From the NCBI GenBank assembly GCA_003142185.1, contig PLOR01000021.1, forward strand, positions 62,001-126,000: 64,000 nt of DNA, read 5' to 3'. Positions 37,250-45,964 of this stretch are shown here, piece after piece. The stretch comes from Bryobacterales bacterium. Its GTDB lineage: Bacteria > Acidobacteriota > Terriglobia > Bryobacterales > Bryobacteraceae. Numbering within the stretch: the stretch's first letter is position 1; the number at the start of each line of letters is the position of its first letter. The notes below the pieces were generated by a model that saw nothing but the letters and a program-made list of their open reading frames with translations, had not been told where the DNA came from and made no database searches. The translations under genes and the position numbers were made by a program.

Positions 37250-37634
37250 CCGAACAGGTCCGTGGTTCCTGACCAGTATCGCCTAGCTGGCGAACAGCGG
37301 CAATCGCCGAGCCGGCGCTGGGTGTGCGACACGATGTGGGAACCGGGCTGGCATTGTATCAGGGCACGGCTTCAGCCGTGCCGCAACGCATCGATAGCCA
37401 AAGGCTTTAGCCACTGGGACTTTCCTGCGTCCCCAGGGGCTGAAGCCTAGACCCTTCACGCGATCCCCCGCCCCGGCTGAAGCCGCGTGCCCCGATACAC
37501 CGCCTCTCGAAAGAGCACCGCGTTTTCTGCGTCGCACACCCGCCGGCGCTCGGCGGTCCCCCCAAGCCCGAGCAGCCACCTCATTTGGAACATAAAAGGT
37601 CCGTTTTTCGTAAAGGGCTACAGGAGTTCTGCGA
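37250..37634. other. Divergent gap holding a 145-bp inverted-repeat element
   Basis: 385 bp between the minus-strand GT4 gene and the plus-strand TlpA-like gene. Positions 37355-37499 are a MITE-like repeat described separately. The TlpA ribosome site (CAGGAG) lies at about 37620-37625. Nothing else is recognised. Confidence 0.6.
37355..37499. repeat. MITE-like 145-bp element, copy 1
   Basis: Starts TGTATCAGGGCACGGCTTCA and ends with the inverted counterpart (CGTGCCCCGATACA). Each end carries its own small palindrome (GGCACGGCTT-CA-GCCGTGCC). The interior (AGCCAAAGGCTTTAGCCACT) matches the reverse complement of the element at 58243-58385, so the two copies lie in opposite orientations. No transposase is encoded. 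Confidence 0.75.
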
Positions 37635-38522
37635 ATGAGAAGCATCCTCACATCGGGCGCAGCCGATATCTTGACCGGGTTGGCGGCCCTTGTGCTGTTT
37701 GTCGTTGGCGACAACTATCTTCATCTAGGCGCGGACCTGCGCACTACGGTTATTGTCCTTGCACTTCTGTACCTGTGCGCGGGGCTCGTCCGCGGGCACA
37801 CCCGTCCCGAAAACGCGTGGCTGAAAGGGCTCCTGGTAAGCTCGGGAGCTTCTGTCGTACTGCTCATTTTGGGATGGGACTCACTGCACCATCCCGTCCT
37901 CGCTTTGCTTTTGCTGATTGCGAATGTGTTCGCCGTGTGCGGCGTGCGCGTCCGTCACTTCTTGGCGGCGCGGTCCGCGATGAGGGGAGGCGTGATGGCT
38001 CTTGCGTCCCTGGCCGCGCTCGTCGTGCTGGCGGTGACTGCGATTCCTGCGCTCGCGACGCGCGTCGCCACCCGCAGGATGAGCGCGCCTGCCCCCACGT
38101 TCTCCATCAGCAGACTCGACGGCACGGCGGTCAGCTCCTCCAGCCTTCGCGGGCGCGTCGTCGTCCTCGATTTCTGGGCGACTTGGTGTCCTGCCTGCCG
38201 CAGGGAACTGCCGGAGTTGGAAAAGGTCTACCGGCGGCATCAAGGAAACTCGATGGTCGCATTTTGGGCTGTCGACGTACAGAAAGACGGCGAGACGCCG
38301 GAAAAAGCGCGGGATTTCATGAAGCAAGCCGGTTACACCTTGCCGGTTGCCTGCGGCAGCGAGAAGTCCCTCGGAGGCCTGCATCTGGAAGGCTTCCCTT
38401 CGCTGATCGTCATCGACAAATCCGGCAGAGTGCGCCTGGTCCACACCGGCTACGACGGTTCGGAACAGCTCCAGGCCAATCTCTCAGGAGAAATTCAGAC
38501 CCTGCTAGCCGAGCGCCCTTAG
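37635..38522 (+). CDS. Membrane-anchored TlpA/ResA-like thioredoxin
   Basis: 295 residues. Four to five hydrophobic segments fill residues 1-145; the rest is a thioredoxin domain facing the periplasm, with FSISRLDGTAVSSSSLRGRV, then VVLDFWATWCPACRRELPEL and GFPSLIVIDKSGRVRLVH. Catalytic cysteines are C185 and C188 (WCPAC). TlpA/ResA-type proteins reduce disulfides, for example during cytochrome c maturation; an N-terminal multi-helix membrane domain is less usual than a single anchor. Strong ribosome site AGGAG eight bases before the ATG. An apparent terminator follows. Confidence 0.88.
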   Translation: MRSILTSGAADILTGLAALVLFVVGDNYLHLGADLRTTVIVLALLYLCAGLVRGHTRPENAWLKGLLVSSGASVVLLILGWDSLHHPVLALLLLIANVFAVCGVRVRHFLAARSAMRGGVMALASLAALVVLAVTAIPALATRVATRRMSAPAPTFSISRLDGTAVSSSSLRGRVVVLDFWATWCPACRRELPELEKVYRRHQGNSMVAFWAVDVQKDGETPEKARDFMKQAGYTLPVACGSEKSLGGLHLEGFPSLIVIDKSGRVRLVHTGYDGSEQLQANLSGEIQTLLAERP

Positions 38523-38530
38523 CAATGGTA

Positions 38531-38565
38531 GGGCACGCTTTAGCTTGCCCGTTTATTGTTTTTCT
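38531..38565 (+). terminator. Intrinsic terminator after the thioredoxin gene
   Basis: GGGCACGC and GCTTGCCC pair around TTTA (one mismatch), followed by a T-rich run (TTTATTGTTTTTCTT). It begins 9 bp after the stop codon. Confidence 0.65.
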
Positions 38566-38566
38566 T

Positions 38567-38616
38567 GGCAAGCTTTAAAGCTTGCCCGCACCCGCTGTTC
38601 AGTTCGCTGTTCAGTT
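38567..38616. repeat. 20-bp perfect palindrome plus 12-bp tandem direct repeat
   Basis: GGCAAGCTTTAAAGCTTGCC is a perfect palindrome at 38567-38586, similar in sequence to the terminator stem just upstream. CGCTGTTCAGTT is then repeated twice head-to-tail at 38593-38604 and 38605-38616. Together they form a small repeat island before the restriction-modification gene. Confidence 0.7.
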
Positions 38617-38674
38617 TGCTACACCCGAACCCTCCCCGCGCCGCCCAACGCCTGATACGATGCAGTAGGCGCCA

Positions 38675-41563
38675 ATGCTCGAGCTCGCCCCAACCGATCC
38701 GCTGATCAAGACGTATCTCAAGGACCTCCAGCATCTGAAGGGTCAGGACGTGATACACGAGCTGGGGCTGAAGGGACCGTTCCAGAACCTGCTCGATAAG
38801 GCCGCCAAAAAGCGCGGCTGGACGCTGGTTCCGGAGCTTTCGACTTACTCCGGCGGCAAGCGCGTGGTCCCCGACGGCACCGTGCGCGACGAATTCCGCC
38901 TGGCGCGCGGCTGGTGGGAAGCCAAGGACACCTCCGACAAACTCGCCTCCGAAATTCAGAAGAAGATCAAGGCCGGCTACCCGACCCGCAACACCATCTT
39001 CGAGGACACGCAAACCGCCGTCCTCTACCAGGACCGCGGCGAAGCTGGCGAATACGCGCTCGGCGAGCCATTGAAGATAGCGGAGCTGATGAACCGCTTC
39101 TTCTCCCACAATGAATCCGATGAGCGTGAGTTCCAGCGCGCCATGGACGAGTTCAAGCTGCGCATTCCGGACCTGGCGCAATCGCTCCGCGACCACATCG
39201 ACGAAGCGCACAAGAAGAACCGGAAGTTCCGCGAAGCTTTCGCCGCATTTATGACCTTGTGCCGCGCGTCGCTGAACCCGGAATTGACCGACGGCCACGT
39301 GGACGAGATGCTGATCCAGCACCTGCTCACCGAGCGGCTGATGCGCAACCTGTTCCAGAACCCCGAGTTCACCACGCGGAACGTGATTGCGGCGCAAGTG
39401 GAGAACGTGATCGAAGCGCTGGCTTCGGCCAGTTTTTCCAAGCAGGATTTCCTCAAGAACCTGGACCCGTACTACACGGCCATCGAGCGCGCCGGAGCCA
39501 ACCTCAGCCACTTCACCGAGAAGCAGGATTTTCTCAACTCCGTATACGAGCAGTTCTTCCAGCGCTTCTCGCCGGATGTGGCCGATACCCACGGCATCGT
39601 CTACACGCCGCGCGAGATTGTCGACTACATGTGCAAGTCGGTCGAGGAAGCGCTGAAAGAGGAATTCGGATACACGTTGGCATCGCCCGAAGTGGTGATT
39701 CTCGATCCTTGCACCGGGACTGGGAATTTCATCGTCAACCTGATCGACCGTATGCCGGGTAAAGCGCTGGCGGAAGCCTATCAGCACCGCCTTTTCGCCA
39801 ACGAAGTGATGCTGCTGCCGTATTATGTCGCCAGCCTGAACATCGAGCACGCCTACTATGAGCGGATGCAGCAATACGAGCCGTTCCCCGGCCTGTGTTT
39901 CGTGGACACGCTCGACATGGCGCGGCAGGGCGCCATGTTCACCGCCGCCAACACCGAACGCGTGGAGCGGGAGAAAGAAGCCGCCATCACGGTGATTATC
40001 GGCAACCCGCCGTACAACGTGGGGCAAAAGAGCGAGAACGATAACAACCAGAACCGGAAGTACAAAGGGATTGACGAGCGGGTGCGGGAGACCTACACCA
40101 AAGGTTCCAAGGCGACGAACAAGAACTCGCTGTCGGACATGTATGTGAAGTTCTTCCGCTGGGCCACAGACCGGCTCCAGGGCCGCGACGGGATCGTGTG
40201 CTTCGTGTCGAACAACAGCTTTGTGGACCAGCTTGCGTTCGACGGCATGCGCAAGCACCTCTTGCAGGACTTTGATCGGGTGGATCACATCGACCTGCAC
40301 GGGAACGTGCGCCGCAATTCGAAGCTTTCCGGGACCACGCACAACGTGTTCGGCATTCAAGTCGGCGTGGGTATTACGCTCGCGGTGAAGAAGAAGGACG
40401 CAGCGAAACAGTTGCGCTATCATCGCGTGCCGGAGATGTGGCGGAAGGGCGAGAAACTCCAGTTCCTGGCGGGTGGTGAGATTCGGTGGCAGCCGCTGGA
40501 GCCAGATGCAGAGCACACTTGGCTCGTGCCGGGGCACGCCGACGAGTACCGTGGGTTCCTCGGGCTTGACGCCGTGTTTAGCCTGCGCAGCCGGGGGCTT
40601 CAGACGACGCGAGATGGCGTTGTCTACGACTGGAATCGGGTGGCGCTGGAGAAACGGATGAAGGAATTCATCGCCTCCTATAACGCCGAGGTGCATCGCC
40701 ATCATGCGGAGCCCGAGGCTGGCTGGCCGGACCGCCTCAAGTGGTCGGAGGGGCTAAAGCTCAGCGTCTCGCGCGGCAAGCTGGCCAAGTTCGGCCGAGA
40801 AAGAATTGTGTGGGCGTTGTACAGACCGTTCTGTAAGCAGTGGCTTTACTTCGACCAGATCGTAAATGAGCGGGTATATCAGTGGCCGAAGATATCAGGC
40901 CTCGTCATCTGGATGAAGGCCGGAGCGGACTGGCCATTCTTCGCCTTGATGTCGAATCTGGTCTGCGACCTCCTGCCGCAGGGCGGATCGCAGTGCTTCC
41001 CCCTTTCCCACCTGAAAGACTCCGCTGTCGCGCAGTTCCGCCAGCACTATTCCAACGACTCCATCGCGAAGGAAGACGTCTTCCACTACGTCTACGCGCT
41101 GCTCCATCATCCGGGGTATCGCGAGCGGTACGCAGCTAATCTCAAGCGCGAGCTGCCGCGGATTCCGTTTGCGCCCGATTTCGCCGCCTTCGCATCGGCC
41201 GGAAAAGAACTGGCGCGGCTGCATGTCGAATATGAATCGCTCGAACCGTGGCCGCTCCCGGAAATCGAAACCGAGGGTGTTCCATACTCGCAGCGCGTCG
41301 AGAAGATGAAGCTGAGCGCGGATAAGCAGTCGCTTCGTGTGAACGAGTCGCTCACGCTGGGTGGCATTCCGGCAGAGGCGTTCGAGTACCGGCTGGGCTC
41401 GCGGTCGGCGCTGGAATGGGTGATCGATCAGTACCAGGTGAAGGGCGAGTCCGACCCGAATCGCGAGGACGATCCTGGCTACATCATGCGCCTGGTAGGC
41501 CAGGTGGTGCGGGTGAGCGTAGCGACGGTCCGGATCGTGAAGGTTCTTCCGGTCTATCGGTAA
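38675..41563 (+). CDS. Single-chain restriction-modification enzyme (type ISP/IIG-like, helicase-less)
   Basis: 962 residues. Residues 1-150 contain a PD-(D/E)xK nuclease site: P66-D67, E82 and K84 (VPDGTVRDEF…WWEAKD). Residues about 300-600 form an adenine-N6 methyltransferase with motif I D344PCTGTGNF352 and motif IV N444PPY447 (IIGNPPYNVGQKSE). The C-terminal about 300 residues resemble the target-recognition part of type ISP enzymes (REDDPGYIMRLVGQVVRVSV near the end). Classical type ISP enzymes are about 1,600 residues with a helicase; none is present, so this resembles type IIG. It is a solitary defence gene flanked by repeats on both sides. Confidence 0.9.
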   Translation: MLELAPTDPLIKTYLKDLQHLKGQDVIHELGLKGPFQNLLDKAAKKRGWTLVPELSTYSGGKRVVPDGTVRDEFRLARGWWEAKDTSDKLASEIQKKIKAGYPTRNTIFEDTQTAVLYQDRGEAGEYALGEPLKIAELMNRFFSHNESDEREFQRAMDEFKLRIPDLAQSLRDHIDEAHKKNRKFREAFAAFMTLCRASLNPELTDGHVDEMLIQHLLTERLMRNLFQNPEFTTRNVIAAQVENVIEALASASFSKQDFLKNLDPYYTAIERAGANLSHFTEKQDFLNSVYEQFFQRFSPDVADTHGIVYTPREIVDYMCKSVEEALKEEFGYTLASPEVVILDPCTGTGNFIVNLIDRMPGKALAEAYQHRLFANEVMLLPYYVASLNIEHAYYERMQQYEPFPGLCFVDTLDMARQGAMFTAANTERVEREKEAAITVIIGNPPYNVGQKSENDNNQNRKYKGIDERVRETYTKGSKATNKNSLSDMYVKFFRWATDRLQGRDGIVCFVSNNSFVDQLAFDGMRKHLLQDFDRVDHIDLHGNVRRNSKLSGTTHNVFGIQVGVGITLAVKKKDAAKQLRYHRVPEMWRKGEKLQFLAGGEIRWQPLEPDAEHTWLVPGHADEYRGFLGLDAVFSLRSRGLQTTRDGVVYDWNRVALEKRMKEFIASYNAEVHRHHAEPEAGWPDRLKWSEGLKLSVSRGKLAKFGRERIVWALYRPFCKQWLYFDQIVNERVYQWPKISGLVIWMKAGADWPFFALMSNLVCDLLPQGGSQCFPLSHLKDSAVAQFRQHYSNDSIAKEDVFHYVYALLHHPGYRERYAANLKRELPRIPFAPDFAAFASAGKELARLHVEYESLEPWPLPEIETEGVPYSQRVEKMKLSADKQSLRVNESLTLGGIPAEAFEYRLGSRSALEWVIDQYQVKGESDPNREDDPGYIMRLVGQVVRVSVATVRIVKVLPVYR

Positions 41564-41887
41564 GGCCCCACCCCCGAGCGCGCATCCGAGCCGCGGCCAG
41601 AGGAAGCGGTTGGCCCAGTCGTTTCAGACCCCTACTACCCCAAGGGGCACGCGCGGGGCCAGTTCCCCGCCTGCGTTCACCAATCCCGCAAATTTCCCCA
41701 AGCCACTGTCCCCACAGGCGTTACGCCCTCTTCCACGCGCTCCGGACGCCGTGCCCCGCCACCCTCTTGTGCCAAAGTGAGATTAGGTAGGGCCGGGCAT
41801 GCCCGGCCCGGCTTCCCGCGAGGCGCCCTGCCGCCCAGGGAGCCGCCACGGGTAAGGAGACCGCATTCATGAATTCAACCGCTGAGC
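41564..41887. other. Intergenic stretch with a GC-rich palindrome
   Basis: Between the restriction-modification stop and the tandem array. The only notable element is a perfect 16-bp palindrome, GCCGGGCATGCCCGGC, at 41792-41807. No credible reading frame or RNA gene is seen. Confidence 0.5.
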
Positions 41888-42470
41888 CAACCGCCCCCGT
41901 GGGCACGATTGGCCCACTTTTTCGGTACTGTTTTTATTGTTTTCAATAACTTAACCATCCGCTCGTGGGACCGATCTGTCCCACGCGCAGACCCGTGGCG
42001 CAGATTGTCAAACCTGCTGAGCCGAGAGTCGTCTCGGCTTCTCTTCCTGGAAGGCCATTCCCTCGATCATGCTCTTAATTAACCGCCCCGTGGGAATGAT
42101 CGGGCCCACTTTTTAGGTACTGTTTTTATTGTTCTCAATAACTTAACCCTCCGCGCGTGGGACCGATCAGTCCCACGCGCAGACCCGTGGCGCAGGTTGT
42201 CAAACCTGCTGAGCCGAGAGTCGTCTCGGCTTTTCTTCCTGGAAGGCCATTCCCTCGATCATGCTCTTAATTAACCGCCCCGCGTGGGAATGATCGGGTC
42301 CACTTTTTAGGTACTGTTTTTACTGTTTTCAACAACTTAACCATTCGCGCGTGGGACCGCTCGTTCCCACGCGCAGCCCCGTGGCGCAGGTTGTCAAACC
42401 TGCTGAGCCGAGAGTAGAGTAGAGCCGTCTCGGCTTTTCTTCCTGGAAGGCCATTCGCTCGATCGAGCTC
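41888..42470. repeat. Tandem array of three hairpin-rich units of about 192 bp
   Basis: Three head-to-tail copies with a period of 191-194 bp (GTGGG landmarks at 41899, 42090, 42284; GTGGCGCAG landmarks at 41995, 42187, 42381). Each unit holds, in order: a GTGGGC/GCCCAC stem followed by TTTTT; a TTATTG/CAATAA stem (lost in copy 3); a long GCGCGTGGGAC/GTCCCACGCGC stem; and the twin hairpins GCAGGTT-GTCA-AACCTGC and GCCGAGA-GTCG-TCTCGGC followed by a T-rich tail. Copy 3 has about ten extra bases (TAGAGTAGAG) in the last loop. There are no spacers between units, so it is not a CRISPR array. Confidence 0.85.
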
Positions 42471-42490
42471 TTAACTTCTAGCGCACTCGC

Positions 42491-43556
42491 CTACAACGGC
42501 ACGTGCAGGGTTCCCACCATCCCGGAACCAACGTCCCGGAAACCCAGGCTGAACCCGGTTGGCCCCGGCGGCGTCTTCACTCGCGCACCCAGGACGAGAC
42601 CCTGGTCCTGAATCTGGCGAAGCGCACCTTCGGTGAAACTCAACGGAATCGTCGTAAGCTGCTCGACCTTCCCCACCGGAAGGACGCGCGTTGGGGTTGC
42701 TTTGCGGCATGCTGTCCGTGCCGTTGCGCAAGCCCAGTTGAATCGGGAATCCGCCCGAAATCCAAACCAGCGTCTTCCGGCCGGGAATGCCCTGCAAATG
42801 TCCGGCGATGGTTTCGAGAGCCGCCGCCGTGCGAGTCGCGCGCACCGTCTCGGCATAATCGACATAGGGCTGGTTGGAAGCCTTCATGAAGCTATCCCAC
42901 TGTGCGGTGGTCGCCTGATCGCCCGTAAGCGAATGGGCCGAGGCAGGCGGCGCCGTGGAAGCATCCACTTCCGGATTCACGCGATTCGAGTGCTTCGCGA
43001 CAGCCTCCAGCAGCGAAGCCATATCCTGCGAAAAATCGTGCAGCAGCGAGAGCGAGTCGCCCAGCACGAAAACGGCGACCCGGCTGGCCGCCGGCACCCC
43101 CCGTAAGTATCGGAGAAAGTCTTTCTTGGCCAGCTCCTGATCGGAGAGTTGTGTATTCAGTTCATCGAACAGGAACACGGTCACGGCCGCGATATTCGCT
43201 CCCGGCCTGTTGGTGAACGTCGACGCAGCCGGCGAACTCGAAACCGCCGTTGCCGCCCTGCTGGCTTCTTCCAACGCAAACAGCCCGATCTTTTGCTCCT
43301 GGCCGTTGTCGCGCAGCTCGAAATCGGCGCGCCTCAGGTCGTCGACCGGCTTTCCGCTCTTGTCCTTCACCACCACGTTCACCAGGACGACGTGCGTCCC
43401 CGCGTGAATCACGACCTGATCCGGCGTGGCTTGTGGGACCGCCGGAGACGGCAGCCCCAGCAGCAGCGTCATCAGCAAACCATAAGGCCAGACCGCAAGC
43501 GGGCGGTTGGCGGGGAACGCCTTCGAAACGGATCGGCGGAAGCGGCGAATCTGCAT
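42491..43556 (-). pseudogene. Broken VWFA-related protein gene (TIGR03436 type)
   Basis: From an ATG at 43556 with GGAGG five bases upstream, the frame encodes a signal/anchor and a VWFA-related domain: VVLVNVVVKDKSGKPVDDL, FELRDNGQEQKIGLFAL, TVFLFDELNTQLSDQELA, VFVLGDSLSLLHDFSQ and RKTLVWISGGFPIQLG. Near 42690 the sense passes to another frame, which encodes VLPVGKVEQLTTIPLSF and the family-like C-terminus DVGSGMVGTLHVPL, ending at 42491. The part normally between these is missing, so an internal deletion with frameshift is likely. In the original frame translation runs on to 42471 as nonsense. Confidence 0.78.
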
Positions 43557-43668
43557 ACGGGCCTCCGGAACAGAGCTCATTTCGAAGTCTATATCATTCC
43601 CGCCGGAACCGAGCCGCGACCACAGGGAGCGGTCGTTTCGACTAGCACCGAATCTGCCCATCGAAGAC

Positions 43669-44802
43669 CTAGCCGCCGGAAGGTGGCAATCGCAGCGCCG
43701 TCGCCAGCACCTGGGCGATCCGCTCGCACGCGCGCCCGTCGCCGTAGGGGTTGTGGACACGGGTCATGCGGGTGTATTCTCGTTCGTCGTCCAGCAATCG
43801 CGCTGCCTCGGCGACGATCTGCCGCTCGTCGGTTCCCACCAGCTTCACCGTTCCGGCTTCCACCGCTTCCGGCCGCTCGGTTTTCTCGCGCAGCACCAGC
43901 ACCGGCTTGCCGAGCGACGGTGCTTCCTCCTGAATGCCGCCCGAATCCGTAATGATCATCCAGCACCGGCGCATGAGGTCCACAAAAGCCACGTAAGGCA
44001 ACGGATCGAGCAGGACGATATTGGCGTGTCCGGAGAGCTGGCTGTAGGCGGGGCCCAGCACGTTGGGATTGCGGTGCACCGGGTAAACCACCTGAACGTC
44101 GGGCCGCTCCGCCACCAGCGCGAGCGCCCGCATGGCGCGGTCGAAGCCGGGCCCGAAGTTTTCGCGGCGGTGGCAGGTAACCAGCACCAGCCGCCTGGCC
44201 GGATCGAGCCAGGGCCAGACCGGCGCATGGAGTTCGCCCTGTTCCAGCGCATGGCGCACCCAAAGCACCGCATCGATGCCGGTATTGCCCGTGACGAAGA
44301 TCCTTTCGGGCGCCACGCCCTCCTGCAAAAGGGCGGCTTCGGCGCCGCGCGTGGGGGCGAAATGATATTCCGCGATGCGCGACGTGAGTACGCGGTTCAT
44401 TTCCTCCGGGAACGGCTGCCGCAGGTCGCCCGTGCGCAGCCCAGCTTCAACGTGCGCGACCGGCACGCCGCGATAAAACGCGCCCAGCGCCGCGGCGAAG
44501 GTGGTGTTCGTGTCGCCCTGCACCACAACCAGGTGCGGCCGCTCGGAGTTCAAAACCGTTTCGATGCCGCCCAGAATCCGCGCCGTGATGCCGCACAGCG
44601 TCTGGCCCGGCTGCATCAGGTCGAGATCGAAATCCGGACGGACTCCGAAGGCTTCCAGCACCGGGTCCAACATGTCGCGGTGCTGGGCCGTGACACAGAC
44701 TCTCACCTCGAAGTCGTCCGGCTGCGAGCCCAGCCGTTTGATCAGCGGGCAGAGCTTGATGGCCTCCGGCCGCGTCCCGAGAACAAAAAGAATCCGGCTC
44801 AA
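43669..44802 (-). CDS. wecB: UDP-N-acetylglucosamine 2-epimerase
   Basis: 377 residues, typical length. Non-hydrolysing epimerase making UDP-ManNAc for surface polysaccharides. Motifs: ILFVLGTRPEAIKLCPLIKR, HLVVVQGDTNTTFAAALGAF, VAHVEAGLRTGDLRQPFPEE, MNRVLTSRIAEYHFAPT, VTGNTGIDAVL and ITDSGGIQEEAPSLGKPVLV. The start is TTG at 44802, 19 bp after the GT2 stop. It is the last intact gene of the minus-strand operon that begins near 49230. Confidence 0.95.
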   Translation of the reverse strand: MSRILFVLGTRPEAIKLCPLIKRLGSQPDDFEVRVCVTAQHRDMLDPVLEAFGVRPDFDLDLMQPGQTLCGITARILGGIETVLNSERPHLVVVQGDTNTTFAAALGAFYRGVPVAHVEAGLRTGDLRQPFPEEMNRVLTSRIAEYHFAPTRGAEAALLQEGVAPERIFVTGNTGIDAVLWVRHALEQGELHAPVWPWLDPARRLVLVTCHRRENFGPGFDRAMRALALVAERPDVQVVYPVHRNPNVLGPAYSQLSGHANIVLLDPLPYVAFVDLMRRCWMIITDSGGIQEEAPSLGKPVLVLREKTERPEAVEAGTVKLVGTDERQIVAEAARLLDDEREYTRMTRVHNPYGDGRACERIAQVLATALRLPPSGG

Positions 44803-44821
44803 AGATCGAGTATAGCCGCGA

Positions 44822-45964
44822 TTAATGGCGCACTTCGATGCGGGTCGGCCGCCAGAGCGTTTCCGCCGGAACGAAAAACACCAGCACGGCCAGCAGCGCC
44901 GCGGCGTTCATGGCCATAAAAGTTCGCGCCGGCGAGGAGATCCGTTTCAAGAAAAAGGCGCGGGGCACGAATCGATCCAGCACTGCCAGGGCCACCAGCG
45001 TCAGCTCGTCGATCAGCAGGAAGTCGCGCCACCGGGAATCGGTCAGCGCGAGCGTCGAGCCCCAGATCAGCAGAATCGCCCAGGGCAGCACGAGGCGTCC
45101 GAATTTGTAAGAAAGAAAGTGAAAACGCATCCGGTCGGCGCTGGTGAACAACTGCGGCAGGCGAGCGAAGAGTTGCCAGAGACCGGCCAACGTGCGCAAC
45201 CGGCGGCGAAACTCGCCGCCCTCGGCCGCCGGATAGTCGAAGGCGAGGGCCTCCGGATCGAAAATCACCCGGTAGCCGCGAAAGAAGGCCCGCAACGAGA
45301 ATGTGCCGTCGTCGGCAATCGTGTCCGGCGGCAACGGGGTAGCCAGGCTGCGCCGGAGCGCGTAGATGCAGCCTGTGGTGCTGAAGATGGAATCGATCCG
45401 CGAATGGTGGCTGCGCGTCCAGATCTCGAAACGCCAGTACAACTCCATGTCTGCCTGCTCGCCGACCTCGGCGGGATTGAGCAGGCGCAACTCTCCGGTA
45501 ACCGCCCCCACCGTTGGATCCGCAAAATTCGCCGCCAGGTGGGAAAGCGCGTGTGCATCCAACATCTGCCGGACGTCGGTGAAGAACAGAATGTCCCCCG
45601 ACGCCTGCGCCAAGCCCGCGTTCAGCGCAGCCGCTTTGCCGCCGCGGGGAACGCATAGTAACCGCACACCTCGATTGGCAAACGAGATGGCGATGGCCTC
45701 CGTGGCATCCGTGGAACCGTCCGAAATCACCAGAATCTCGCGGAGGTGCGCCGGGTAATCCAACGCCAGCAGAGACTCCAGCTTTCGTCGCAGGAATTCC
45801 TCGCCGTTATGGACCGCGACCAAAACCGAAAGTGTCGGCCGAAACGCCGGATCTTTGCGAACCGCCGGTGCCGCACGCCGCGAAATCGCCAACAAGATCG
45901 GGTAGCCGATGAGGAAATAGAAGACCACGGCCGATGCAACCGCCAGCAGCACCCCAGCCAGCAT
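44822..45964 (-). CDS. Membrane GT2 glycosyltransferase
   Basis: 380 residues. One N-terminal helix (VLLAVASAVVFYFLIGYPIL), a GT2 catalytic domain with LSVLVAVHNGEEFLRRKLES, ILVISDGSTDATEAIAI, GGKAAALNAGLAQASGDI and FFTDVRQML as the metal motif, ADDGTFSLRAFFRG as the acceptor-side motif, and three to four C-terminal helices. The layout resembles processive or polymerising GT2 enzymes, but the QxxRW-type motif is not obvious (TLAGLWQLFARLP occupies that place). The ATG overlaps the stop of the upstream sugar transferase by one base. Confidence 0.88.
   Translation of the reverse strand: MLAGVLLAVASAVVFYFLIGYPILLAISRRAAPAVRKDPAFRPTLSVLVAVHNGEEFLRRKLESLLALDYPAHLREILVISDGSTDATEAIAISFANRGVRLLCVPRGGKAAALNAGLAQASGDILFFTDVRQMLDAHALSHLAANFADPTVGAVTGELRLLNPAEVGEQADMELYWRFEIWTRSHHSRIDSIFSTTGCIYALRRSLATPLPPDTIADDGTFSLRAFFRGYRVIFDPEALAFDYPAAEGGEFRRRLRTLAGLWQLFARLPQLFTSADRMRFHFLSYKFGRLVLPWAILLIWGSTLALTDSRWRDFLLIDELTLVALAVLDRFVPRAFFLKRISSPARTFMAMNAAALLAVLVFFVPAETLWRPTRIEVRH

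Noticed and set aside
38540-40705. 721-codon open frame antisense to the restriction-modification gene
   Set aside because: Entirely antisense to well-conserved nuclease and methyltransferase motifs, with His/Val/Arg-rich composition typical of shadow frames.
41888-42470. CRISPR array
   Set aside because: The repeated unit is about 192 bp and head-to-tail with no unique spacers, and no cas genes are nearby.
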